Assembly: GCA_900553935.1 (NCBI GenBank)
Contig: USFK01000113.1
Coordinates: 1-5,366 of the forward strand
Direction: 5' to 3'
Source: an uncultured Collinsella sp.
GTDB lineage: Bacteria; Actinomycetota; Coriobacteriia; Coriobacteriales; Coriobacteriaceae
DNA: 5,366 nt
How positions within the stretch are numbered: position 1 is the stretch's first letter; each line of letters opens with the position of its first letter. The notes under the pieces are model-generated. The model was not told the DNA's origin. It saw nothing but the letters and a program-made list of their open reading frames with translations, and ran no database searches. A program made the position numbers and the translations under genes. Below are positions 1 to 5,366 of the stretch, in pieces.

Positions 1-45
1 GGCGTCAGCCGCACGCGACATCCCTCATCGCCCACCACTTGATTG

Positions 46-79
46 AAAAGGCTCCCAGCGATGGGGGCCTTTCCTTTTT
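46..79. terminator. Strong intrinsic terminator hairpin, possibly bidirectional
   Basis: A ten-pair stem is formed by AAAGGCTCCC (47-56) and GGGGGCCTTT (63-72), with one G-U pair and a six-base loop. On the plus strand it is followed by CC and five T (75-79), fitting the end of a plus-strand transcript entering from the left edge. On the minus strand the stem ends in TTTTC, so it could also stop minus-strand transcription coming through the T-arm-like sequence at 84-108. Which direction is used cannot be decided from the window. Confidence 0.75.
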
Positions 80-83
80 GGGC

Positions 84-108
84 CCAGTGCAGAGGGATTC
101 GAACCCGC
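84..108 (-). other. tRNA 3'-end-like fragment (T-arm), no complete tRNA
   Basis: On the minus strand GCGGG, TTCGAAT, CCCTC (108 down to 92) forms a T-arm with the canonical loop and four of five stem pairs; the next seven bases (91-85) and base 84 would be the acceptor 3' strand and discriminator. No matching 5' acceptor strand (CAGTGCA), anticodon arm or CCA was found upstream on the minus strand. A decayed tRNA end, an attachment-site remnant of an integrated element, or part of a dispersed repeat are all possible. It sits a few bases before the terminator hairpin, as a tRNA gene end would. Confidence 0.35.
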
Positions 109-132
109 CAGCACGTCTGTCACAAAGGCCGT

Positions 133-165
133 GGCCAGAAAATGGCAAAAATGAGTACTGCTACC
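133..165 (+). repeat. 33-base intergenic repeat, copy A
   Basis: This stretch matches the reverse complement of 315-347 at 26 of 33 positions without gaps. The most conserved part is ATGAGTACTG followed by YTACC (151-165); the outer part shares GG-CA and an A-rich run. Copy A also contains a small GCCA/TGGC hairpin (134-146) absent from copy B. The two copies point towards each other and enclose about 150 bases of AT-rich DNA without a convincing gene. Confidence 0.6.
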
Positions 166-301
166 TTGCTTACAACATGTCAGAAGATAATATTTGCTTA
201 AGTTACGCAACATATGTCCATTATAAGGACTAGCAATTGGATCAAAATCGTACATTCATCGCCATTTCGACTAGCTATCTGGCCTTATTAGTCCAAAATT
301 G

Positions 302-322
302 CTGTTACCAAATCGGTAACAG
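302..322. promoter_or_regulatory. Perfect 8-bp dyad, candidate operator or weak hairpin terminator
   Basis: CTGTTACC (302-309) and GGTAACAG (315-322) are exact reverse complements separated by AAATC. The symmetry and spacing suit a dimeric DNA-binding protein. As RNA read on the minus strand it would be an eight-pair hairpin followed by CAATTTTGG, so a weak terminator for a long argD transcript is an alternative. No gene starts nearby to show which. Confidence 0.45.
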
Positions 323-347
323 TACTCATATTTGATGTTTTTTGACC
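315..347 (-). repeat. 33-base intergenic repeat, copy B, inverted relative to A
   Basis: Read on the minus strand this copy is 79 percent identical to 133-165 over its full length, with a core of ATGAGTACTGTTACC. Its inner end forms one half of the perfect dyad at 302-322, and its outer end touches the long hairpin at 347-400. The arrangement resembles either a degenerate inverted-repeat-bounded insertion or two separate members of a dispersed family. Confidence 0.6.
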
Positions 348-400
348 AGCAGGTCTCCCCGCCTTAGCAAATCTAAGACAAAACGGGCTCCAGACCGCTG
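347..400. repeat. Long three-helix hairpin downstream of argD
   Basis: CAGC-A-GGTCT (347-356, one bulged A) pairs with AGACC-GCTG (392-400), then CCCG (358-361) with CGGG (384-387), then CTTAG (363-367) with CTAAG (373-377) around a five-base loop: 18 pairs in three helices split by small internal loops. On neither strand is it followed by a T-run, so it is not a standard intrinsic terminator. On the minus strand it would form in the 3' untranslated part of the arg transcript, 65 bases after the argD stop. Confidence 0.5.
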
Positions 401-403
401 AAT

Positions 404-421
404 CGTGCCGCATATGGCACG
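404..421. repeat. Six-pair hairpin after argD
   Basis: CGTGCC (404-409) and GGCACG (416-421) pair around the loop GCATAT. It lies 43 bases past the argD stop codon and directly precedes, in minus-strand order, the larger hairpin at 347-400. There is no T-run behind it. It may protect or shape the 3' end of the arg mRNA, but no function is shown. Confidence 0.4.
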
Positions 422-464
422 TCCACAGTCCGGAACCCGGTTCAAATTGAGTTATTGCGCCGCG

Positions 465-1748
465 TTAGCCCAAGACACCCGACAGAATCTCGATCAGACT
501 GTCCACGTCGGATTCCTCGCAGACGAGCGGCGGCAGGAAACGCAGCGTATGGGCACCCGTAGCGTTAATCACGGCACCGGCGGCCAGCGCGCGGGCAACA
601 ATATCATGCGCGTCGCCCGCGGCATCATCCAAATCACAGCCGAGCATCAAGCCGCGGCCACGCACCTCGGTCACGTTCGGCAGCTTGGCGAGCTTTGCCT
701 CCATATAGGCGCCTACCTTGGCAGCATGGTCGGCATAATCGCCGCGCACGAGCGCGGAGAGCGTCGCGGCGCACGCCGCGACAGCCAAGCAGCTACCGCC
801 AAAGGTCGAGCCGTGGTCGCCCGGCTTAAACACGTCGGCAATCTCCTTCTTTGCTACGACGGCACCCATGGGCACGCCATCGGCAATGCCCTTGGCAAGG
901 CTCATGATGTCGGGTTCCACGCCATAGGTTTGGAATGCAAACGGCTTGCCGGAGCGGAAGATGCCGCACTGGACCTCGTCGGCTATAAGCACGGCGCCCA
1001 CTTCGTGTGCCAGGTCGCGCGCTGCCGCCATAAACTCCTCGGTCATGGGGTGCACGCCACTCTCACCCTGGATCGGCTCGAGCATCACGGCACAAATTTC
1101 GCTCCCCAGCTGCTTAAAGATCGCACGCAGTTCATTGATATCGTTGGGCGTACAGGCCACAAAGCCACCCGGCAGCGGGCGGAAACTATCCTGCAGCCAA
1201 TCCTGCATGGTGGCGGCAATGGTCTCGAGCGTACGGCCGTGGAAGCCGCCGCGCATGCACACGATAGTGTTGCCGCCGTTACCGGCACGCTTGGCGTACA
1301 GGCGCGCAAGCTTCATCGAGCCCTCATTGGCCTCGGCGCCGGAGTTGGCAAAGAAGGTCTCCCAAACCTGCTCATCCGCAGCCGGGGCACCAAGAGCAGC
1401 TGCCGTGGTCTCATCGCCGGCGGCAATGGCATCGGCAAGCACGCGTGCACCATCTAAGTCATCGTTGGCAAGCTTGGACAGCAGCGCCGCGACCTGTCCA
1501 CGCTGCTCGATGTAGAAGTAATTGGAGACATGCATGAGCTTTTTGGTCTGTGCCTCGAGCGCCGAGAGCACAGCCGGGTCGCCATGACCTAGGCTGCACA
1601 CGCCGATGCCGGCAAGAAAGTCGAGGTACTCACGACCATCGTCGCCGGTGAGCTTCATGCCGTGACCCTCGACAAACTCGACCGGAGAGCGGCCAAAGGT
1701 ATGCATAACGTAATGGGATTCAAGCGATTGCTGAGCTGCAAGTGACAT
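465..1748 (-). CDS. argD: Acetylornithine aminotransferase (PLP-dependent, class III)
   Basis: Transfers an amino group from glutamate to N-acetylglutamate semialdehyde, giving N-acetylornithine; uses pyridoxal phosphate. In the 427 residues, NSGAEANE (135-142) binds the cofactor phosphate, GFHGRT (168-173) stacks on the ring, EPIQGE (224-229) and DEVQCG (257-262) hold the ring-nitrogen aspartate and neighbours, and SLAKG (283-287) carries the Schiff-base lysine Lys286; GSTFGG (313-318) follows. Typical ArgD proteins have 390-400 residues; the surplus sits mainly at about 97-128, an Ala- and Asp-rich stretch between the small-domain helix and FFANSGAEA. The ATG start has AAAGG at 1755-1759, six bases upstream. 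It is the last gene of the visible operon and ends in TAA with no clear T-rich terminator directly behind it. Related class III transaminases of other specificity exist, but the argCJB context makes ArgD the best call. Confidence 0.95.
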   Translation of the reverse strand: MSLAAQQSLESHYVMHTFGRSPVEFVEGHGMKLTGDDGREYLDFLAGIGVCSLGHGDPAVLSALEAQTKKLMHVSNYFYIEQRGQVAALLSKLANDDLDGARVLADAIAAGDETTAAALGAPAADEQVWETFFANSGAEANEGSMKLARLYAKRAGNGGNTIVCMRGGFHGRTLETIAATMQDWLQDSFRPLPGGFVACTPNDINELRAIFKQLGSEICAVMLEPIQGESGVHPMTEEFMAAARDLAHEVGAVLIADEVQCGIFRSGKPFAFQTYGVEPDIMSLAKGIADGVPMGAVVAKKEIADVFKPGDHGSTFGGSCLAVAACAATLSALVRGDYADHAAKVGAYMEAKLAKLPNVTEVRGRGLMLGCDLDDAAGDAHDIVARALAAGAVINATGAHTLRFLPPLVCEESDVDSLIEILSGVLG

Positions 1749-1817
1749 GGGATGCCTTTCGTTGAGCGCCGGACGGCGCAGGCCTATGGGTGCAGAAATG
1801 GGGCGGCTGCGGGTCAG

Positions 1818-2798
1818 TTAGACTGTCTGAAGCTTCTCGACCTCGTCGAGGTTCTCGGTCAGACGCGCAGCAAACGTCGAAAGCGGATGCGGATGCGTAT
1901 CGAACTCGTAAGCCGTCTCGGTGGAATGGATCACGGTGCCGACGCCGGCATCGGTCAGCAGCTCCAGCAGCAGCGAATGCGGCGTGGTGCCGTTGATGAT
2001 GTGAGCGCGAAATACGCCGCCGGCAAGCGCATCGACGGCCGCACGCAGCTTGGGAATCATGCCCTTATCGACCTCGCCGCCGTAGAGCATTTCGTTAACC
2101 TCGTCGAGCGTTAGGTTGGAGATGAGTGAGTCTTTATCGCTAAAGTCCTTGTACAGGCCGTCGACGTCGGTCAAAAAGATCGCCTTATGCGCGTGGAGCG
2201 CTGCCGCAACGGCACCGGCGGCGGTATCGGCGTTGATGTTGAAGAAACCGCCGTCCTCCCCCGCCGCGACGGTAGCGATGACGGGGATGTACTCGCTATC
2301 GAGCAGGCGCTCGATATAGTCGGTGTTAACGTGCGTCACTTTGCCCACTCGACCGAGCTCGGGGTCGAGCGGCTCGGCGATGAGCGTGCCGGCATCGCTG
2401 CCCGACACGCCCACGGCCAGGTTGCCGTGGTGGTTGATGGCAGCAACCAGCTCCTGGTTGACCTTGCCGCCCAGTACCTCGCGCACGATATCCATGGTCG
2501 CCGGCGTGGTCACGCGCTGGCCGTTCTTAAACTCGACGGGAATATCGTAATGGCTCAGCGCCTCGTTGATAGCCTTGCCGCCACCATGCACGATGACGGG
2601 ACGCATACCGATGATCTTGAGCAGGACGATGTCGCTCATCACGTCACGGCGCAGCTGCTCATCAACCATGGCGGCTCCGCCATATTTGATAACAACCGTC
2701 TTGCCGGTCAGGTTCTTAATCCACGGCAGCGCTTCGAACAGCAGCTGCGCGGTTGCTTCGTTGGATTCGCTCGAACGACAATCGCGTGCGAATTTCAT
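1818..2798 (-). CDS. argB: Acetylglutamate kinase, probably arginine-sensitive type
   Basis: Phosphorylates N-acetylglutamate with ATP, the second step and usual control point of arginine synthesis; amino acid kinase fold, cytoplasmic. From the ATG at 2798 it has 326 residues: VIKYGGAAM at 36-44 with the phosphate-binding lysine Lys38, HGGGK at 71-75, SGSDAGT at 132-138, NINADTAAG at 187-195, TDVDGLY at 210-216, and KGMIPK at 245-250 with the conserved Lys250. About 30 residues precede the kinase core (EALPWIKNLTGKT), the N-terminal helix known from hexameric, arginine-inhibited family members, so feedback inhibition is inferred. The chain runs roughly 35 residues past GVGTVI, where many homologues stop. 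A TTG 60 bases upstream (2858) is in frame but lacks a ribosome site; GAGG at 2805-2808 favours the ATG. It follows argJ by 81 bases and precedes argD by 69. Confidence 0.96.
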   Translation of the reverse strand: MKFARDCRSSESNEATAQLLFEALPWIKNLTGKTVVIKYGGAAMVDEQLRRDVMSDIVLLKIIGMRPVIVHGGGKAINEALSHYDIPVEFKNGQRVTTPATMDIVREVLGGKVNQELVAAINHHGNLAVGVSGSDAGTLIAEPLDPELGRVGKVTHVNTDYIERLLDSEYIPVIATVAAGEDGGFFNINADTAAGAVAAALHAHKAIFLTDVDGLYKDFSDKDSLISNLTLDEVNEMLYGGEVDKGMIPKLRAAVDALAGGVFRAHIINGTTPHSLLLELLTDAGVGTVIHSTETAYEFDTHPHPLSTFAARLTENLDEVEKLQTV

Positions 2799-2804
2799 AA
2801 TCTG

Positions 2805-2808
2805 CCTC
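2805..2808 (-). promoter_or_regulatory. Shine-Dalgarno site deciding the argB start
   Basis: On the minus strand GAGG stands six bases before the ATG at 2798. The alternative in-frame TTG at 2858 has no purine-rich site at proper distance. The extra 20 residues that TTG would add (rich in Arg and Thr) do not resemble the N-terminus of acetylglutamate kinases, so translation from the ATG is preferred. Confidence 0.7.
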
Positions 2809-2879
2809 GTCTTTCGTATCGTTATCGCGCCGTGCTCCGCTGTCCGCAATCGCGGCAAGATGCGCAGCGTGCCTGGAAT

Positions 2880-4148
2880 CTAGGAACGGTAGTCGCCGTT
2901 GATGGAGATGTACTCATGCGTGAGGTCGCAGGTCCACACGGTCGTTGCCGCGTCGCCTGCGCCCAGGTCGGCCGAGATCACGATCTCGGGCGCCTCGAAA
3001 CGTCGTAGAGCCTCGTCCTCGTCAAAGGGAACAGTCAGACCGTCGCGACAGACAGGCATGCCCATCATGTCGATGGAAACGTCTTCCTGATTAAACTTCA
3101 CGCCGCACTTACCGAGCGCCATGGCAACGCGGCCCCAATTGCAGTCATGGCCGGCGATGCAGGTCTTAACGAGCGGCGAGTTGGCAACGGCGCGGGCGGC
3201 GATATCGGCCTCCTCGTCGTTCACGGCGCCGGTAACGTTGACCGTAACAAGCTTGGATGCGCCCTCACCATCGGCGGCGATATTGCGCGCCAGGCTCTCG
3301 CACACCTCGTGCACGGCAAATGTCAACTCGTCAAAGGCATCGGAGCCCTCGACGATAGGCTCGGCATCTGCGGCAGCGGCACCGGAGGCAAGCATGGTGC
3401 AGGTGTCGTTGGTCGAGGTGTCGGAATCGACCGTTACCTTGTTAAAGGTCTGCTTGACGGTCGAGAGCAGCAGGGCATGAAGTGCCGCAGGCTCGACGGG
3501 GGCATCGGTAGTGATAACTGCGATCATGGTGGCCATGTTGGGCATGATCATGCCCGAGCCCTTGCACATTCCGCCTACCGTATAGACATTGCCCGCATGA
3601 CCCGCAGCCTCACTGACGTAGGACACGGCGTACTCCTTGGAGTGCGTGTCGGTCGTCATGATGGCGCGAGCGGCATCGGCGCCACCGTGGGCGGAGAGCG
3701 CCTCGTAGGCAGCAGGAATGGCGGTCTCAAACGTGTCGATCGGCAGAATCTGGCCAATTACACCCGTGGAGGCAACCAGAATCTGCTGAGGCTCGCAGCC
3801 GATGACCTGCGATGCGATGCTGCACGTCTCGCGCGCGCATGCAAGGCCGGTCTCACCCGTGGCGGCGTTGGCATTGCCAGAGTTGACCGAAATGCCGGCG
3901 ATGATACCGTACCCCTTGTCGGTACCGCCCAGGTTGGCACGGCTCACCTGCACGGGCGCCGCGCAAAAGCGATTGGTGGTAAACACGCCAGCACCGGGAC
4001 AGGGTTTATCGGGCACGACGAGCGCGTAATCCAGACGCTCGGGGTTCTTGCGGAACCCAGCGTGGATGCCTGCAGCCTTAAAACCAGCCGCAGCCGTAAC
4101 GCCACCCTCGACGGCGCGAATCTTGATATCAAACAGCTCGGTATTCAT
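2880..4148 (-). CDS. argJ: Arginine biosynthesis protein ArgJ (glutamate N-acetyltransferase / ornithine acetyltransferase)
   Basis: Transfers the acetyl group from N-acetylornithine to glutamate, recycling acetyl and releasing ornithine; in many bacteria it also makes N-acetylglutamate from acetyl-CoA. The 422 residues match the usual length of about 400. ASTGVIG at 126-132 supplies the oxyanion-hole region. KGSGMIMPNMATM at 196-208 contains the autocleavage site, so Thr207 should become the N-terminal nucleophile of the beta chain. Further motifs are DSDTSTND (241-248), DGEGASK (293-299), NSPLVKT followed by NWGR (323-340), and the C-terminal INGDYRS ending. The ATG start is backed by AAGGAG at 4160-4165, 11 bases upstream, a slightly long spacing. 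Whether the enzyme is mono- or bifunctional cannot be told from motifs; no separate argA is visible here. It is the second gene of the cluster, ends with TAG, and lies 81 bases before argB. Nothing looks broken. Confidence 0.97.
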   Translation of the reverse strand: MNTELFDIKIRAVEGGVTAAAGFKAAGIHAGFRKNPERLDYALVVPDKPCPGAGVFTTNRFCAAPVQVSRANLGGTDKGYGIIAGISVNSGNANAATGETGLACARETCSIASQVIGCEPQQILVASTGVIGQILPIDTFETAIPAAYEALSAHGGADAARAIMTTDTHSKEYAVSYVSEAAGHAGNVYTVGGMCKGSGMIMPNMATMIAVITTDAPVEPAALHALLLSTVKQTFNKVTVDSDTSTNDTCTMLASGAAAADAEPIVEGSDAFDELTFAVHEVCESLARNIAADGEGASKLVTVNVTGAVNDEEADIAARAVANSPLVKTCIAGHDCNWGRVAMALGKCGVKFNQEDVSIDMMGMPVCRDGLTVPFDEDEALRRFEAPEIVISADLGAGDAATTVWTCDLTHEYISINGDYRS

Positions 4149-4241
4149 CGTCTTTATGACTCCTTATGTCAAACAAAAAACGGACATCGGTTGGTGCGCC
4201 ATGCCAGTCGTGATCATGAGACCAGCTTAAGAGTGGCGCCC

Positions 4242-4280
4242 CATTCGATGCCCGACTACCAAATCGTTAACAATCGAATG
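4242..4280. promoter_or_regulatory. Inverted repeat in the argC-argJ gap with dyad-like motif inside
   Basis: CATTCGAT (4242-4249) and ATCGAATG (4273-4280) are perfect reverse complements 23 bases apart, directly after the argC stop on the minus strand. The loop contains TACCAAATCGTTAAC (4257-4271), which matches 14 of 15 bases of the dyad region at 306-320 in the same orientation. No T-run follows, so it is not a typical terminator. A protein-binding site or an mRNA-processing or stabilising hairpin between argC and argJ is possible. Confidence 0.35.
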
Positions 4281-4282
4281 TG

Positions 4283-5366
4283 CTACACCGGGCACGCCAC
4301 TGTGGGCAAGCCTCGTCGCTCGTCAAAGCCAAAGACGATATTGGCGCACTGGACTGCTTGGCCCGCAGCGCCCTTGCACAAATTGTCGATAGCACCCGTC
4401 GCCACCAGCACGCCCGCGCGCTTGTTGAGCGCGAGGCCAATCTGGGCAGCGTTGGTGCCGACGACCGAAGCCGTCTTGGGCTGCTGGCCGGCATCGAGCA
4501 CGCGCACAAAGGTGCGACCGGCGTAGAACTGCTTGTAATGGTCGACAACGTCCTCAAGGGTCAAGGTATCGAGAGCCTGCGGCGTGAGCGGCAGCGTCAC
4601 CGTGGAGAGCAGACCGCGCTTGAGCGGTGCCAGGTGCGGGGTAAAGACGACGCGATCGGTCAGGCCAAGGATTTGCTCAATCTCGGGCGTGTGGCGATGC
4701 TTGCCCACGCCGTAGGCCTCCAAGTTCTCGTCGGCGCTGCAAAAATGGGTGCGGGCGTTGCAGGACTTACCGGCGCCCGTCACGCCGCTAATGGCATCGA
4801 CAATCACGGGGCCGTTCTCGGCCACCCAGCCCGCGCGCACGGCGGGCGCGGCGGCAAGGCTCGTTGCGGTGGGATAGCAACCGGCGCAGGCGACCAGCAC
4901 GGATTTGCCGTCGGCATGGTCGGATGCGGCGGTCTCCAAGTCCTGGCAGAACAGCTCGGGCAGACCGAAGGCACGGGTCTTGAGCAGCTCGGGGCTCGTA
5001 TGCTCGGCGGCATACCAAGCCTCAAAAACGGACGCGTCGTTCAGACGGTAGTCGGCCGAAAGATCAAAGCAGGAGACGCCCGATGCAAGCAGCGCGGGCA
5101 CCTGTGCCATGGCAGCCGTGTGCGGCACGGCCAAAAAGACCGCGTCGCAGTTCTTGAGCTCAGGGGCATCATGCGTCGTAAAGACAAGATCGCTTACGCC
5201 GGTGAAGCTCGGGTACACCGCAGACAACGGCTGGCCGGCATCGGCGTTGGACGTAATGGCAGCAAGTTCAAACTCGGGATGACCGAGGACGAGGCGAATG
5301 AGCTCGGCTCCGGCATATCCAGCCGCGCCGACGCAGGCAAACAAGCCCTTGAAGTTGCAAACGGCC
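4283..5366 (-). CDS. argC: N-acetyl-gamma-glutamyl-phosphate reductase, 5' end at or beyond window edge
   Basis: Cytoplasmic NADPH-dependent enzyme that reduces N-acetylglutamyl 5-phosphate to N-acetylglutamate 5-semialdehyde, the third step of arginine synthesis. Numbering from the TTG at 5344 (353 residues): the dinucleotide-binding loop VGAAGYAGAEL lies at 5-15, the catalytic cysteine is Cys156 in AGCYPT, SGVTGAGKS follows at 186-194, the HRHTPEI segment with the conserved histidine at 216-222, HLAPLKRGLLST at 237-248, and the C-terminal DNLCKGAAGQAVQ at 320-332. The length fits the family. The frame stays open to the window end and the TTG has no well-spaced Shine-Dalgarno, so the true start may lie outside; the TTG would nonetheless give a normal N-terminus. 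It ends with TAG, 134 bases before argJ, and is the first visible gene of the operon. One deviation is Cys-Ala before Gly-Cys where Asn-Pro is usual. Function is near certain; only the start is open. Confidence 0.95.
   Translation of the reverse strand, partial: AVCNFKGLFACVGAAGYAGAELIRLVLGHPEFELAAITSNADAGQPLSAVYPSFTGVSDLVFTTHDAPELKNCDAVFLAVPHTAAMAQVPALLASGVSCFDLSADYRLNDASVFEAWYAAEHTSPELLKTRAFGLPELFCQDLETAASDHADGKSVLVACAGCYPTATSLAAAPAVRAGWVAENGPVIVDAISGVTGAGKSCNARTHFCSADENLEAYGVGKHRHTPEIEQILGLTDRVVFTPHLAPLKRGLLSTVTLPLTPQALDTLTLEDVVDHYKQFYAGRTFVRVLDAGQQPKTASVVGTNAAQIGLALNKRAGVLVATGAIDNLCKGAAGQAVQCANIVFGFDERRGLPTVACPV

Larger units (their letters stand above)
1..464. other. Intergenic region left of argD, no supported gene
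   Basis: This stretch is clearly richer in A and T than the arg genes. It holds the terminator, T-arm fragment, repeat pair, dyad and hairpins listed separately. The middle (166-300) has a seven-base inverted repeat, AGCAATT at 232-238 with AATTGCT at 297-303, and a near-palindrome with GTCC/GGAC arms at 216-230. The short frames here run through the T-arm and terminator and do not look like proteins. Short open frames ending at 42 and 46 could be the tail of a plus-strand gene entering from the left, but 46 bases are too few to tell. Confidence 0.6.

Noticed and set aside
208..219. CAACATATGTCC as an actinobacterial LexA (SOS) box
   Set aside because: It differs from GAAC-N4-GTTC at both a first-half and a second-half base, and no gene starts nearby.
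39..233. 64-codon plus-strand open frame in the left intergenic region
   Set aside because: It reads through the terminator hairpin and repeat copy A, and has no start context or protein family resemblance.
220..245. TATAAT (minus strand, 225-220) as a promoter for a leftward transcript
   Set aside because: The -10 match is perfect, but the only TTGA-like -35 (245-240) is 14 bases away, too short, and a 17-base spacing gives no -35 match.
25..255. 76-codon minus-strand open frame in the left intergenic region
   Set aside because: It runs through the T-arm-like sequence and the terminator hairpin, and the GSNPS segment is just the translation of the T-arm. No ribosome site is evident.
405..1457. 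350-codon plus-strand open frame opposite argD
   Set aside because: It lies fully antisense to a gene with complete ArgD motifs, has the His/Arg/Gly-rich make-up typical of antisense frames in GC-rich DNA, and shows no domain I recognise.
2799..2858. Upstream TTG start for argB adding 20 residues
   Set aside because: No ribosome site precedes it and the added residues do not fit the family, whereas the ATG at 2798 has a well-placed GAGG.
2187..3008. 273-codon plus-strand open frame opposite argB
   Set aside because: Antisense shadow of argB and the end of argJ, with no family motifs.
4144..4172. TTGACA on the minus strand (4172-4167) as an internal promoter for argJ
   Set aside because: No -10 element lies 15-18 bases downstream; that position coincides with the argJ start codon.
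3147..4526. 459-codon plus-strand open frame opposite argJ and the end of argC
   Set aside because: Antisense to two well-supported genes; repetitive Gly/Arg/His composition and no recognisable motif. It reflects third-position GC bias on the coding strand.

Overview
The window carries the arginine biosynthesis cluster argC-argJ-argB-argD, all on the minus strand and read from right to left, followed by about 460 bases of non-coding DNA at the left end. The coding part is GC-rich with strong G/C third-position bias, which is why long antisense frames appear on the plus strand. Protein flavour, gene order and base composition suggest a high-GC Gram-positive, most likely an actinobacterium of the Coriobacteriia (Collinsella-like). 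That placement rests on resemblance from memory, not on a database search.

Layout from right to left: argC (from beyond or close to the right edge, to 4283), a 134-base gap, argJ (4148-2880), an 81-base gap, argB (2798-1818), a 69-base gap, argD (1748-465). All gaps are short enough for one transcript, and argJ, argB and argD each have a visible Shine-Dalgarno sequence. Together they run the cyclic acetylated part of the pathway. ArgJ acetylates glutamate using the acetyl group it removes from N-acetylornithine. ArgB phosphorylates N-acetylglutamate, ArgC reduces the acyl phosphate to the semialdehyde, and ArgD transaminates this to N-acetylornithine, which returns to ArgJ to yield ornithine. 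No argF, argG, argH or argR is visible. All catalytic motifs examined are present, so this looks like a working operon.

Two enzymes show additions relative to what I expect of their families: a roughly 25-30 residue Ala-rich insertion in ArgD and a roughly 35-residue C-terminal tail in ArgB. ArgB also has the N-terminal helix typical of arginine-inhibited acetylglutamate kinases.

The left 464 bases are AT-richer and rich in structure: a strong bidirectional terminator hairpin (46-79), a tRNA T-arm-like fragment on the minus strand (84-108), and two copies of a diverged 33-base repeat in opposite orientation (133-165 and 315-347). They also hold a perfect 8-bp dyad (302-322), a 54-base three-helix hairpin (347-400) and a smaller hairpin (404-421) just after argD. 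A motif resembling the dyad recurs between argC and argJ. I found no clearly new biological system; the intergenic repeats and structures are the least explained part.
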